33,126 nt of DNA from an uncultured Alphaproteobacteria bacterium (GTDB lineage: Bacteria > Pseudomonadota > Alphaproteobacteria > CAAHEQ01 > UBA3637), in assembly GCA_949286245.1 (NCBI GenBank), contig CASECF010000019.1, positions 1 to 33,126 on the forward strand. Direction: 5' to 3'. The first letter of the stretch is position 1. Every line of letters begins with the position of its first letter. Shown here piece by piece: positions 25,199-33,035 of this stretch. The notes below the pieces were generated by a model. It was given only the letters and a program-made list of their open reading frames with translations. It was not told where the DNA came from and made no database searches. A program made the translations under genes and the position numbers.

Positions 25199-25750
25199 TT
25201 ATTTAAATTGATTCGGAATATCATACGTAAGTTTCTGATCCACTTTGCGAATCATCTTATTCATCATTTTTTCAAACGTTTGTTCCTTTTTCGTCAAAGA
25301 GCTTTTCATGGGAATTTCTTCCATTTCAAATCCAATGACCGATTGAGAATAAAGAGTATCCGATCCCTTTATAAAGGATAACACGATTTTATATGTCAAT
25401 CGATAAGACACATTGTCAAATACATACCAAGCCTCATTTTTTCGATCTTCCTGCGTCATATACGCCTCTTCAATCAAAATACGAGCTTTGATGGGGGAGT
25501 TTGTATTATATGCATAAAATCGATTTTTTGCCCAATCTTTTAAAGCCTGCTCGGGAGATACCGGAAGCTGATTTTCAATATGTGGCAATCGATCAAAAGA
25601 AGAAACATGAGAAACAACCTGTATCTCCCCGACATTGAGGGCAATCGGCTGTTTATCTTGTCCCGTATCCACGAAAAATGAATGTAAATCAGGCCCCTGA
25701 CAAGCAACCAGAAAACAAAATCCGATCAAAACACCCACAAATTTGCTCAC
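25199..25750 (-). CDS. Lipoprotein of unknown function
   Basis: A 183-residue protein with a short signal peptide and lipobox LVAC (Cys17). The mature part begins with an extended segment, then SPEQALKDWAKNRFYAYN, a helix-strand region with ARILIEEAYMTQE and paired strands (YVFDNVSYRLTYKIVLSF), and a basic C-terminal helix. It resembles envelope lipoproteins seen beside housekeeping genes in alphaproteobacteria, but I know no function. The GTG start overlaps the Hsp33 stop (GTGA), and comEC starts eight bases past its stop, so the three are one transcription unit. Confidence 0.85.
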   Translation of the reverse strand: MSKFVGVLIGFCFLVACQGPDLHSFFVDTGQDKQPIALNVGEIQVVSHVSSFDRLPHIENQLPVSPEQALKDWAKNRFYAYNTNSPIKARILIEEAYMTQEDRKNEAWYVFDNVSYRLTYKIVLSFIKGSDTLYSQSVIGFEMEEIPMKSSLTKKEQTFEKMMNKMIRKVDQKLTYDIPNQFK

Positions 25751-26583
25751 TCTAACTCCTCCTTTTTAAACGTGTACTCCTGCCCGCAAAATTGACAAGA
25801 AGTTATAATTTGATTATTTTGATACAATTCTTCTCTTTCAATCGGGGTCAATTTTTTTAAAAAACGGAACATTTTATCCCGATGGCAATCACAAGAGAAA
25901 AAAGGCTTTTGCTCATTAAAAATAACCAATTGATGTTCATGAAATAACCGGAATAAAATTTCTTTCGGTGTTAATGTTCCGAACAGCTCGTCATGTTGCA
26001 CACTTTTTGCCAAAATTCTGACGGTTTCCCACAAGTCATTTTGAATCTCATATGGGATCTCTTTTTTATCCGGCATTTTTTGGATCAACAAACATCTGAT
26101 GCGATCCTGATCAGAATCCGTTATGATCAAAGTCGGGATTTGAACCGATAAATCAAAATACGATTGAACCGTTTGAACAAGGGTTTCCCCCGTTAATTGA
26201 ACAATACCCTGATAAGGCTCCTGCCCGATTTGAGAAACGGAAAAAAGCAATTCTCCGGTCGGGAAAAGAGAACGAAACGATATGTCCGTATCCCAAGAAG
26301 CCGTCTGATCATAAACCGCATATCCCCGAATACGATTTTCTTTGGTGACGTCCACATAAACGGACGAAACCTTTTCTTGTCCGCGCAGTTGAAGAGCAAA
26401 ACGACCGTCATACTTTAATCCGTTCGATAAAGCAAAAGCCATAACGGCACATTCATTCAAAACCTTTTTAACCGCCTGAGGGTATTGATGTTTTTCATTT
26501 AATTCTTGAAGAGATTGATCGGCGGCAATAAAAACACCCCGAAACAATCCGCCATCTAACATAAACGATTGTATAATATCCAT
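25747..26583 (-). CDS. hslO: Redox-regulated chaperone Hsp33
   Basis: A 278-residue cytoplasmic chaperone that holds unfolding proteins after oxidative stress. The start MDIIQSFMLDGGLFRG at 26583 fits the family. An upstream in-frame extension has no ribosome site and unusual composition. The zinc-binding redox switch has all four Cys: CDC (231, 233) and CQFC (263, 266). ECAVMAFALSNGLKYDGRFALQL marks the N-terminal fold. Upstream is a near-consensus promoter, divergent from recX. Downstream it overlaps a lipoprotein gene by four bases. Confidence 0.95.
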   Translation of the reverse strand: MDIIQSFMLDGGLFRGVFIAADQSLQELNEKHQYPQAVKKVLNECAVMAFALSNGLKYDGRFALQLRGQEKVSSVYVDVTKENRIRGYAVYDQTASWDTDISFRSLFPTGELLFSVSQIGQEPYQGIVQLTGETLVQTVQSYFDLSVQIPTLIITDSDQDRIRCLLIQKMPDKKEIPYEIQNDLWETVRILAKSVQHDELFGTLTPKEILFRLFHEHQLVIFNEQKPFFSCDCHRDKMFRFLKKLTPIEREELYQNNQIITSCQFCGQEYTFKKEELE

Positions 26584-26637
26584 TTTTATTTCCAATATAA
26601 TTTGACTTGTCTTTAGCGTCTCTGCTTCATGAGAAAT

Positions 26638-26666
26638 ATTATGGAAAAAACAAAATCTCTTGTCAA
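26638..26666 (-). promoter_or_regulatory. Promoter of hsp33 operon
   Basis: On the minus strand a perfect TTGACA (26666-26661), 17 bases, then CATAAT (26643-26638). It gives a leader of about 50 bases. The -10 of the divergent recX promoter lies about 60 bases to the right. Confidence 0.8.
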
Positions 26667-26699
26667 CGTAAAAAAAGTGATCTAAACTGTCTGAACCGT

Positions 26700-26727
26700 T
26701 TGAGACTGTCAAAATCTTTTTTATAAA
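26700..26727 (+). promoter_or_regulatory. Candidate promoter of recX
   Basis: TTGAGA (26700-26705), 16 bases, TATAAA (26722-26727), each hexamer five of six. The leader is about 65 bases. No LexA-type box was recognised. Confidence 0.55.
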
Positions 26728-26797
26728 AGCATTTTTTTAAAAGAGTTTTTTAACTGAATTCTCAAAAAAGAAAACATCACCTTCGGAACCATAATCC

Positions 26798-27337
26798 ATG
26801 ACACCAACCGAACAAAAAAAAGGCCCTCTTTCTCAAAAACCCATAACACACAAACGGTTATACAACATAGCTCTTTTCTATCTGTCTCGATATGATGCCT
26901 CTTTAGAAAAGGTCAGAACCGTTTTAAATCGCCGTATTCAAAAATCAATCCAAGCAGGTCAATCGATCAATCCGGAAGCGGGAAAATGGATTGAAGATAT
27001 TCTCAGGCACCTTTCGGAGCTGGGCTATCTATCTGACGAACGCTACGCTCAAAATCAAATCAGACGCCTTTCCGAGCAAGGAAAATCAAATCAATTTATT
27101 TTAATGAAGTTAAAATCAGCCGGCATCTCGGAAGATATAATCCATCATCTGTTAACAACACTCCCCTCTTCCGAACAAGATCGCGCCGATCATTTCGTCA
27201 AGAAAAAGAAATTGGGTTGCTTTCGGCCTCAAAATCAACAAGACGCTTTTTACATGAAAGATATGGCCACCTTAGGACGTGCCGGTTTTTCTTATGAAAT
27301 CGCCCGAAAAGCCCTCTCTCAAGAAACAGAAGAATAA
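26798..27337 (+). CDS. recX: RecA regulator RecX
   Basis: A 179-residue helical protein of the RecX family, which binds RecA filaments and limits their activity. After a basic N-terminal tail, family blocks are visible: ALFYLSRYDASLEKVRTVL, LGYLSDERYAQNQIR, a GKSNQFILMKLKSAGIS repeat and the C-terminal GRAGFSYEIARKAL helix. Three-helix repeats of this sort define RecX. Length is normal. Only a weak ribosome site (CGGAA) precedes ATG 26798. recA is not in the window. It is transcribed divergently from hsp33. Confidence 0.9.
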   Translation: MTPTEQKKGPLSQKPITHKRLYNIALFYLSRYDASLEKVRTVLNRRIQKSIQAGQSINPEAGKWIEDILRHLSELGYLSDERYAQNQIRRLSEQGKSNQFILMKLKSAGISEDIIHHLLTTLPSSEQDRADHFVKKKKLGCFRPQNQQDAFYMKDMATLGRAGFSYEIARKALSQETEE

Positions 27338-27504
27338 CCTCAATCAAAAAAACATATTTTAAAATATCTCTTAAATAATCTCTCAACGACCATTTAACGA
27401 CGAACCGGTCTCATAAGCAGATCCAAACTGATATACCTTTTCCGGAACCTCAATTTGTTTAAAAAAAGTCTTAAAAAAAGAATGACTTTTTTCTTTTTTT
27501 TTGG

Positions 27505-27510
27505 TATAAG
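27505..27510 (+). promoter_or_regulatory. Extended -10 promoter of the Lpt permease gene
   Basis: TGGTATAAG at 27502-27510 is an extended -10 (TGnTATAAG) without a good -35. The start would lie about 15 to 20 bases before ATG 27534, with AAGGA (27524-27528) as the ribosome site. Confidence 0.6.
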
Positions 27511-27533
27511 GAAAAAAGTTAAGAAGGAATTTC

Positions 27534-28634
27534 ATGAATTTAATACTGTTTCGATATATTTTAAAGCAATTTGCTTTGATCTTTTTTGCGACTCTGTTTG
27601 TTTTAACAGCTATCGTTTTGCTTTTTGATACGATCGAACTGTTAAGAAACGCTGCAAAACGAGAAAATATAGCGTTTATTGACGTGGGGATTTTGGCTTT
27701 ACTGAAATCGCCTCAAATGATTCATATTATTTTACCTTTTGTCACCTTAATCGCCGGTATTATTTTCTTTTTTAAATACAGCAACTCATCCGAACTGATC
27801 GTCATGCGTGCCGTGGGTTTATCGGTATGGAATTTTATCTTACCGATTTTAATGTTTACCCTCATTATCGGTGTTTTTGACGTCACCGTATTCAACCCTG
27901 TCGCATCACTAACGGCCAAACAATTTGAGCGTTTGGAAGAACGAATCGGAATGTCTCGATCCCATCCATTTTCTTGGTCTGAAGACGGATTATGGCTTCG
28001 CGAAACAAAAGACGACAAAACAATTGTCGTGCGTGCCTCTCGTGTTCGACAGAAAGATAATGAAGTTTTACTCGACAAAGTATCCGTTTTCGAATTAACG
28101 AAAGAAGATACGTTTTTGCAACAGATGGAAGCCAATGTCGGTGTTTTAGGTGACGGAAAACTCATTTTAAAAAATGCGTTTGTTATTGATCCGGTTAAAG
28201 AAGACAGTTATACTAAAGCTCAAGCCATTGTTGAAACTGACTTTAACTTAGAGCGAATTTTAGAACGCTTTGATGAGCCACGCACCATGTCCTTTTGGCG
28301 CTTCCCAAAATTTATCCGATTTTTAAAGGACTCCGGCTTCTCCTCAATCAACCATGAAATGTATTTTAACGGATTAATCGCCTATCCGGCATTTTTACTG
28401 GCCATGATCTTTATCGCAGCCGTCTTTGCCCTACCCCCGACAACACGACAAGGAAAATTTCTCATTCGGCTGATCTTAGCTATTCTTTCGGGATTTTTAC
28501 TCTATTTCCTGTCACAAGTGACAAATGTTTTGGGATTATCTCAAAGCTTACCTCTCTTTTTAGCCGCTTGGGGACCATCGTTGATTGTTATCCCTCTCTG
28601 CGTTTCTGCTCTTTTGCATCTTGAAGATGGTTAA
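27534..28634 (+). CDS. lptG: LPS export permease, LptG/LptF type
   Basis: A 366-residue inner-membrane permease of the YjgP/YjgQ family, half of the LptB2FG transporter that extracts lipopolysaccharide from the inner membrane. Six membrane helices are arranged as three, a periplasmic beta-jellyroll domain (about 130-255) and three. The first block, RYILKQFALIFFATLFVLTAI, followed by ELLRNAAKRE and SNSSELIVMRAVGLS, is typical. The DTIELLR/ELLRNA spacing favours LptG over LptF, but the two are close and the partner is not in the window. The gene stands alone, with its own promoter. Confidence 0.88.
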   Translation: MNLILFRYILKQFALIFFATLFVLTAIVLLFDTIELLRNAAKRENIAFIDVGILALLKSPQMIHIILPFVTLIAGIIFFFKYSNSSELIVMRAVGLSVWNFILPILMFTLIIGVFDVTVFNPVASLTAKQFERLEERIGMSRSHPFSWSEDGLWLRETKDDKTIVVRASRVRQKDNEVLLDKVSVFELTKEDTFLQQMEANVGVLGDGKLILKNAFVIDPVKEDSYTKAQAIVETDFNLERILERFDEPRTMSFWRFPKFIRFLKDSGFSSINHEMYFNGLIAYPAFLLAMIFIAAVFALPPTTRQGKFLIRLILAILSGFLLYFLSQVTNVLGLSQSLPLFLAAWGPSLIVIPLCVSALLHLEDG

Positions 28635-28936
28635 CTCTCTTTCGTTTCTGTCATGCAACACATTTTTTTGAAGCTGCTTATCCTGCTCAAAACATAATTT
28701 TGATATTACATTCTTAAACATGTGAACAATTATATGTCTCCAGAACAAATCAATGAACGATAAAACAAAGTAAGGACATACCATCTGATCGGCTGAGAAA
28801 CCCTTCTTTATTAAAAGCGCTTTTTAAAAATCCCCTCTATCCCCCCTCCCCCAAAAACACTTTATAGACTTAACGAATATTTAACTCTTTTTGCCTAAGA
28901 TAAATTCGGATATAGGTTAATTCTATATCTAGGGCG
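28635..28936. other. Gene-free interval after the Lpt permease gene
   Basis: About 300 bases, AT-rich, with C-runs near 28830-28855. No gene, clear terminator or repeat is visible. It leads directly into the structured element at 28937. Confidence 0.5.
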
Positions 28937-29070
28937 TCGAAAACCCTTGTGAATGTAGTCGTTTACATAACGACTTAAAATATTTATGTCGATTTCTGCC
29001 TTGGGGTGGATGTCGGCTAAATAAGGTTATCTGCCAAATAGGCCGAGCCATAACATTCAATGGTTTTCGA
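28937..29070. repeat. Structured inverted-repeat element, possible RNA
   Basis: The outer arms TCGAAAACC (28937-28945) and GGTTTTCGA (29062-29070) pair perfectly. The pairing continues with mismatches through GAATGT (28951-28956) and ACATTC near 29053-29058. Inside is a perfect hairpin, AGTCGTT-TACAT-AACGACT (28957-28975). The remaining interior is G/C-richer than its surroundings, with further short complementary runs (GGCTAAATAAGG, CCAAATAGGCC). It lies just upstream of the leader element and lipoprotein at 29131. It could be a structured 5' regulatory RNA, a small RNA or a short dispersed repeat. No known family is recognised. Confidence 0.55.
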
Positions 29071-29091
29071 ACATCCGCTCCCCTTTTATTG

Positions 29092-29127
29092 GGTGGGTTT
29101 TGTTTTAACTCAGAAGAAAGGATGTTC
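29092..29127 (+). promoter_or_regulatory. Leader element shared with the gene at 454 (copy 2)
   Basis: GGTGGGTTTTGTTTTAA (29092-29108), eight bases, then AAAGGATGTTC (29117-29127) carrying the ribosome site for ATG 29131. Both blocks are identical to those at 415-451. Confidence 0.6.
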
Positions 29128-29130
29128 AAA

Positions 29131-29553
29131 ATGAAAAAACTTTTATTTATTTTAGTAATCGGATTATGAACACCCCTGTCGATCTCTTGTGCCACCATCA
29201 TGAGAGACAACACACAATCAGTTCCCATTAAAGCCAATGTTGAGAAGGTGGATATTAAAATCTCCAATAAATCCGGCGAAGTTATTTTTGAAGGGCAAAC
29301 GCCGACAACCTTAACACTCAAAACATCGGCTCAAAGTGGTTATTTTAACCCCGAAAAATATACGATCATTGCCTCAAAAGACGGGTTTAAAACACAAACC
29401 CGTATTATAGATTGGCATGTGAGCGGCTGGTATTATGTCGGCAATTTTGTCTTCGGTGGCTTAATCGGATATCTAATTATTGATCCAATCACAGGTGATA
29501 TGTACTATCTGGATGAAGAAGTCAATCTCAATATGTCTCCTCTAAAGAAATAA
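29131..29553 (+). pseudogene. Small lipoprotein with in-frame TGA in the signal peptide
   Basis: From ATG 29131 the frame reads a signal-peptide start, MKKLLFILVIGL. It then hits TGA at 29167-29169 and continues without shift as TPLSISC-ATIMRDN. Cys at 29188-29190 fits a lipobox (SISC), and the rest reads on as a complete domain of about 120 residues. That domain resembles PEGA-type small lipoproteins: IKISNKSGEVIFEGQTPTTL and KYTIIASKDGFKTQ, then a hydrophobic GGLIGYLIIDPITGDMYYL segment. Reading only from ATG 29200 would lose the signal peptide and lipobox, and no ribosome site is there. TGA is an ordinary stop in neighbouring genes. So this is a nonsense mutation (a single TGG-to-TGA change would explain it), readthrough or a sequencing error. 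Confidence 0.8.
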
Positions 29554-29565
29554 AAGGAAAAAATA

Positions 29566-29594
29566 AAAAGGGCGATATTTTATCGCCTTTTTTT
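29566..29594 (+). terminator. Terminator of the interrupted lipoprotein gene
   Basis: GGCGATA (29571-29577), loop TTT, TATCGCC (29581-29587), then seven T. It begins about 15 bases after the stop. Confidence 0.9.
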
Positions 29595-29916
29595 GAAATC
29601 AATTGATATTGATAATTTGATCATAATCAATATTTTTCAAGTTTAAAAAATCCCTTTTTTTCTCGATATGTTATTCTAAGCCTCAAAATCTATCTCCAGA
29701 ATATCGTTTATCATCTTTCTTTCCGCCAATAGGTGCCATTTCAAGCAATATACAAAAACCTCAAATCCGATCCTCTTGATACATTGATCAGGAACAATCA
29801 ATAAAATCATAGTCAATCGTTTTTTATAAAATAGATCGGAAATAATATCCCTTGGCTTCATCTAAAAGAAAAAAAAGAAAAAATTTCTTTCCATATTCAT
29901 TCAAATCAAAAATTGA
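29595..29916. other. Gene-free interval with an inverted repeat
   Basis: About 320 AT-rich bases between convergent genes. ATATTGAT (29606-29613) and ATCAATAT (29626-29633) form an inverted repeat with a 12-base gap. Its arms match the halves of the palindrome at 9101-9114. No gene is supported. Confidence 0.5.
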
Positions 29917-30804
29917 TTATTTCCCTCGATTCCAAAAAGAGTTCCGATTGAATCGAAAACTCATTTTTCGAGAGACTTTTTTGAGCTGATCGATCAAACT
30001 TTCTTTCTTTTTTATAGAAGGCATTTTTCCCTTGTCAGAACCGGTATTTCTTTTTAGCATTGCCAAATGAGACAATAAAGATGGATCATCCTGTTGAAAA
30101 GAAGAGGATCTCTCCTTGATCGGTCGACCATCTGCCAATCTATTCATAAAAAACCATTCTTTTGGTGAACAAGAAATTTGAATAGGTTTGGATAATTTCT
30201 GTTCATCGGTTTCAGAAACTCTTTGCGTATGTTTGTATAAAAAGCCGATTCCGTTTTTTAATTTCGGATAAATTTTTGGATCTTGAACAATCTCTTTAAT
30301 GACCCGACGAACATCATAATATCGTGTTTCTTTGGATCTTTCGTTTGAATAACAAAAAAAACGAGTTAAATCCATCAGTTGATCAATTTCTTTATCTCTT
30401 TGAACCATACCGACCCATCGCTCTCCCTCTCTTCCCCAACGTTCTCTTAAATCAGGAAAATCGCTTAAAATATGCTTTATTCTAAAAAGATCGAAACCGG
30501 AAACAGGGATAAACTGATATCGGCTCGGGAAAGTGACCTTATCCAAAAGATCCTTAATTTTATTTTGATTTCGTTTTTCCTTCAGAAGAGGAGATAATAT
30601 TTTTTGTTTATAAAAATCAGAAACAACCGGACAACAAGAAAGCTGATAAGCCAAATCAATCAGGCGCATTCTCGTTTTCCGATTCGCAAAATTTTCAAAG
30701 AAAGAAGCATTCAAAGCCCCCTCAAATAAAACAACCAACTCCTGTGCTTCTCGATGTAAATCAGAGGCAAAAACAACAGGCCTATTATATTTTAAGGACG
30801 GCAT
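29917..30804 (-). CDS. Hypothetical protein, basic
   Basis: A 295-residue soluble, basic protein with no signal peptide or membrane segment. The N-terminal half is mostly helical (LHREAQELVVLFEGALNASF ... MRLIDLAYQLSCCP). The C-terminal third is Lys/Ser-rich and ends in a strongly basic segment (KKVSRKMSFRFNRNSF). AAGGGA precedes the ATG, and it starts 12 bases after the stop of the upstream small gene, so the pair form an operon. I do not recognise the family. The composition could suit a nucleic-acid or effector role, but nothing in the sequence decides. Confidence 0.75.
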   Translation of the reverse strand: MPSLKYNRPVVFASDLHREAQELVVLFEGALNASFFENFANRKTRMRLIDLAYQLSCCPVVSDFYKQKILSPLLKEKRNQNKIKDLLDKVTFPSRYQFIPVSGFDLFRIKHILSDFPDLRERWGREGERWVGMVQRDKEIDQLMDLTRFFCYSNERSKETRYYDVRRVIKEIVQDPKIYPKLKNGIGFLYKHTQRVSETDEQKLSKPIQISCSPKEWFFMNRLADGRPIKERSSSFQQDDPSLLSHLAMLKRNTGSDKGKMPSIKKKESLIDQLKKVSRKMSFRFNRNSFWNRGK

Positions 30805-30816
30805 ATCATATCCCTT

Positions 30817-31176
30817 CTAGACAGGTTGAGTCTTAAGTGTTTGTTTAAATAATTTTTGTTCTAAAGAAGATAAATCCAACGGCAACCGTTTCACATGTTG
30901 AACCGGTACCGCATACATTTTTGAAATGGCAGAAACAGAATGATCAATCTCAGAAATATATGTTTCATCTAAATTTTTTAACAATTTTTGAGCTTTAGGA
31001 TGCAAAAAATCCAAAACAACAACCTCTTCGGAAGATCGAAACAACAAAGCATGCGGACCCCCGTCATAAACAACTCTCGGATGATCAACCTCCCCTTGTT
31101 TTTGTGCAATAGCAAAAACAAGACTTCCAACAGTTGTTGGGAAGACTTCATACGATTTCTCTTGTATTGGATCCAT
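30817..31176 (-). CDS. Hypothetical protein, first gene of a two-gene operon
   Basis: A 119-residue soluble protein. Residues 10-60 read as alternating strands (GSLVFAIAQKQ, HALLFRSSEEVVVLDFL), followed by helices and a basic C-terminal tail. No signal peptide and no known motif. AAGGAG five bases before the ATG and an extended -10 promoter support a real gene. The tight spacing to the next gene suggests joint function. Confidence 0.75.
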   Translation of the reverse strand: MDPIQEKSYEVFPTTVGSLVFAIAQKQGEVDHPRVVYDGGPHALLFRSSEEVVVLDFLHPKAQKLLKNLDETYISEIDHSVSAISKMYAVPVQHVKRLPLDLSSLEQKLFKQTLKTQPV

Positions 31177-31216
31177 TGCCTCTCCTTATCTGATAATACG
31201 GCTCTATGACTTTTTT

Positions 31217-31222
31217 ATTATA
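31217..31222 (-). promoter_or_regulatory. Extended -10 promoter of the two-gene operon
   Basis: On the minus strand TGGTATAAT (ending at 31217) is a perfect extended -10. The -35 region is poor. The start falls about 35 bases before ATG 31176. Confidence 0.7.
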
Positions 31223-31904
31223 CCACAAAATACTTTTTCCCAAAAGAAAAAATAAAAAAGCTTTAAAAATCAATATATAATTCTTTTATATTTAAATGTA
31301 TACATGCAATAAGAAGTGAGTAAATCACTTTTTTATAAAAAGAGGGAATAACAGCAAATCGTTAATTTTTTGATGTCCTTTTTGCGTTATCAAATTTCAC
31401 TTGATTTGGATTATCCTTTAACGAAAAGAAATCTTCAAAGCATTGTGTTTCAAGGTTTTATGACACCACGTCACAAGTTTAGACTCCATCTAAACTCCAG
31501 TATTTTTAATAAGCCTACTCAAACGATTAAACAATCTCCGTTTCTTCCCATTTTGATTGTTCGGTAATTTCCAAATAATCCGTCTATTATCCGGCTCGTT
31601 TCTTAGAGAGATAAAAAACCACACAAAGAGGTATGATCTAAACTTATATCCGAGATAAAATAAGTAGCCGACAACCCATTTTATTCAAAACCTATTTTTT
31701 TCGAACACACTTTGATTTTAAGCGATCTTTTTTACTTTTTTATCTTTTGTTATCGCGTTTTGAGGTCTTTATGTAAATATCAAATAAGAACCATTTTTCT
31801 ATTAAAGAACAGCTATCAGCTTTCTTTAATACTTACCGAGAAACACCTCAAAGCATGCAAATTCCTTTAATCGGCTTTTCCATAGGATCCAAACAAAATA
31901 TTTC
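31223..31904. other. Gene-free interval with one terminator-like hairpin
   Basis: About 680 bases without a supported gene. ATGTATACAT (31296-31305) is a palindrome. AAGTGA-GTAAA-TCACTT followed by T's (31314-31335) looks like a rho-independent terminator with no gene upstream on that strand. A 65-codon open frame at 31370 has no ribosome site and ordinary non-coding composition. The last stretch before 31905 has only weak hairpins. Confidence 0.5.
31314..31335 (+). terminator. Orphan terminator-like hairpin
   Basis: AAGTGA (31314-31319), loop GTAAA, TCACTT (31325-31330), then TTTT. No forward gene precedes it, so it could end a short untranslated RNA starting near 31270, or be chance. Confidence 0.4.
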
Positions 31905-32927
31905 TCAGCGGCGATGAGATTGACGTTTCAAAAGTTCCTTTTGTTTCTGAAAATCTTTTGTTTTCTGCTCTTCCGAACCGTTTAAGAGGGTTCGAACATG
32001 ATGTGTTAATCCCCGCAATACCGCTCCCAAGCCGACTTTTTGTTGAGAAGGCTCTTGTGTCGGACGCAACCCCATTTTTTTCAATTCGGACAAATAGCGC
32101 TCCTTATGATCAAAAGAAACCGGATTACGAACCGCTTGATCCAAATAGAACTGAGCCGTTTGATCCTCTCCCTTCAATTTCAAAAAGGCGGCATACCGCA
32201 ATTGAGCTAAGGGATATTTTTTATCAGCCAAAATTCCTAACGCTTCTGCAGCAATATGGGCTGTTTGATCATCAACTTTTTGTTTTTCCTGCATTGCTAA
32301 AATCCAAAGATGTCGCGAGAAATGAGTTGCGACCTCTCGTTCCTCCGGTGTGGCTGATGACACGTTATCCAACACTTGAGCCATACGCATGATACGGTCA
32401 GGAAGCCCCTGAGTTTCTTTTCCTTCCTGATATAAAGAAAAGCAATCGGCATTTGTTTGCACACACTCTTTTAAATTAAATTTTGAACGTTCTCTCCATC
32501 CGAAATCATGTCCGAATTCTTGCAAAACCCACTCAGCCATGTGATTTTTTTCTTCTTTTTTTTCAAACGGATTTTGAAAATAGCGTTTCATATACTCTTC
32601 AGCTTCCTTGGAATTTTTTTGTTCTTTCATAAGATATGCATATTCCATTTCAGCTTTCGGATATCCCTTATCCGCCAAAGATTTTAAAGAAATAAGCGCC
32701 CATTTAGAGGGAGCCTTTTCAAAACCCTTTTCCTCTCGTCTAACAAGATCGGTCAAAAGCGAAGCCACCAAAGAAATACTTTCTCTGTCGTATTGATCCA
32801 CCGATCGAATGTGCGGTGCTTCTTCTCCGGTCCGTAAAATATAGGAGAAATTTAAATCATCACCATTTTTTAAATAATCTCGAAAAGCCGCCGCATAATA
32901 ATCATATCGTTCTTGAACCGAGCTCAT
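31905..32927 (-). CDS. Sel1/TPR-like repeat protein
   Basis: A 340-residue soluble protein from ATG 32927 (GGAAGAGG upstream). ATG 32948 is an alternative start. Two pairs of Sel1-type helical repeats are visible: SLADKGYPKAEMEYAYLMKE...AEEYMKRYFQNP and ILADKKYPLAQLRYAAFLKL...AQFYLDQAVRNP. These form a scaffold for protein-protein contacts. The end is basic and Gln/Lys-rich. No signal peptide is seen, so it is cytoplasmic or exported by another route. In host-associated bacteria such proteins are sometimes effectors, but nothing here shows that. Its partner is unknown. Confidence 0.75.
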   Translation of the reverse strand: MSSVQERYDYYAAAFRDYLKNGDDLNFSYILRTGEEAPHIRSVDQYDRESISLVASLLTDLVRREEKGFEKAPSKWALISLKSLADKGYPKAEMEYAYLMKEQKNSKEAEEYMKRYFQNPFEKKEEKNHMAEWVLQEFGHDFGWRERSKFNLKECVQTNADCFSLYQEGKETQGLPDRIMRMAQVLDNVSSATPEEREVATHFSRHLWILAMQEKQKVDDQTAHIAAEALGILADKKYPLAQLRYAAFLKLKGEDQTAQFYLDQAVRNPVSFDHKERYLSELKKMGLRPTQEPSQQKVGLGAVLRGLTHHVRTLLNGSEEQKTKDFQKQKELLKRQSHRR

Positions 32928-33029
32928 TTGCCTCTTCCTTTCATTCATAAAAACAAACGCCTCAACAAGAATGACTTCCATCAACATCCGATTCTTCAAA
33001 AAATCATCCTCGCACCTGAATTTCTTTCT

Positions 33030-33035
33030 ATTATA
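33030..33035 (-). promoter_or_regulatory. Extended -10 promoter of the Sel1-like gene
   Basis: On the minus strand TGATATAAT (ending at 33030) is an extended -10 with a perfect hexamer and a weak -35. The leader would be about 95 bases to ATG 32927. Confidence 0.6.

Noticed and set aside
27354-27367. Palindrome ATATTTTAAAATAT after recX
   Set aside because: All A/T, with no stable GC stem or T-tract. Not a credible terminator and likely by chance in this composition.
28937-29070. Integron attC site
   Set aside because: Size and stem structure are suggestive, but no GTTRRRY/RYYYAAC core pair, no integrase and no cassette array are visible.
29131-29199. TGA read as Trp (alternative genetic code)
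   Set aside because: TGA ends several intact genes here (stops at 3658-3660, 7595-7597, 25747-25749 and 23118-23120), and Trp is encoded by TGG throughout.
31370-31567. 65-codon forward open frame
   Set aside because: No ribosome site, signal or family pattern. Composition is like the surrounding non-coding DNA.
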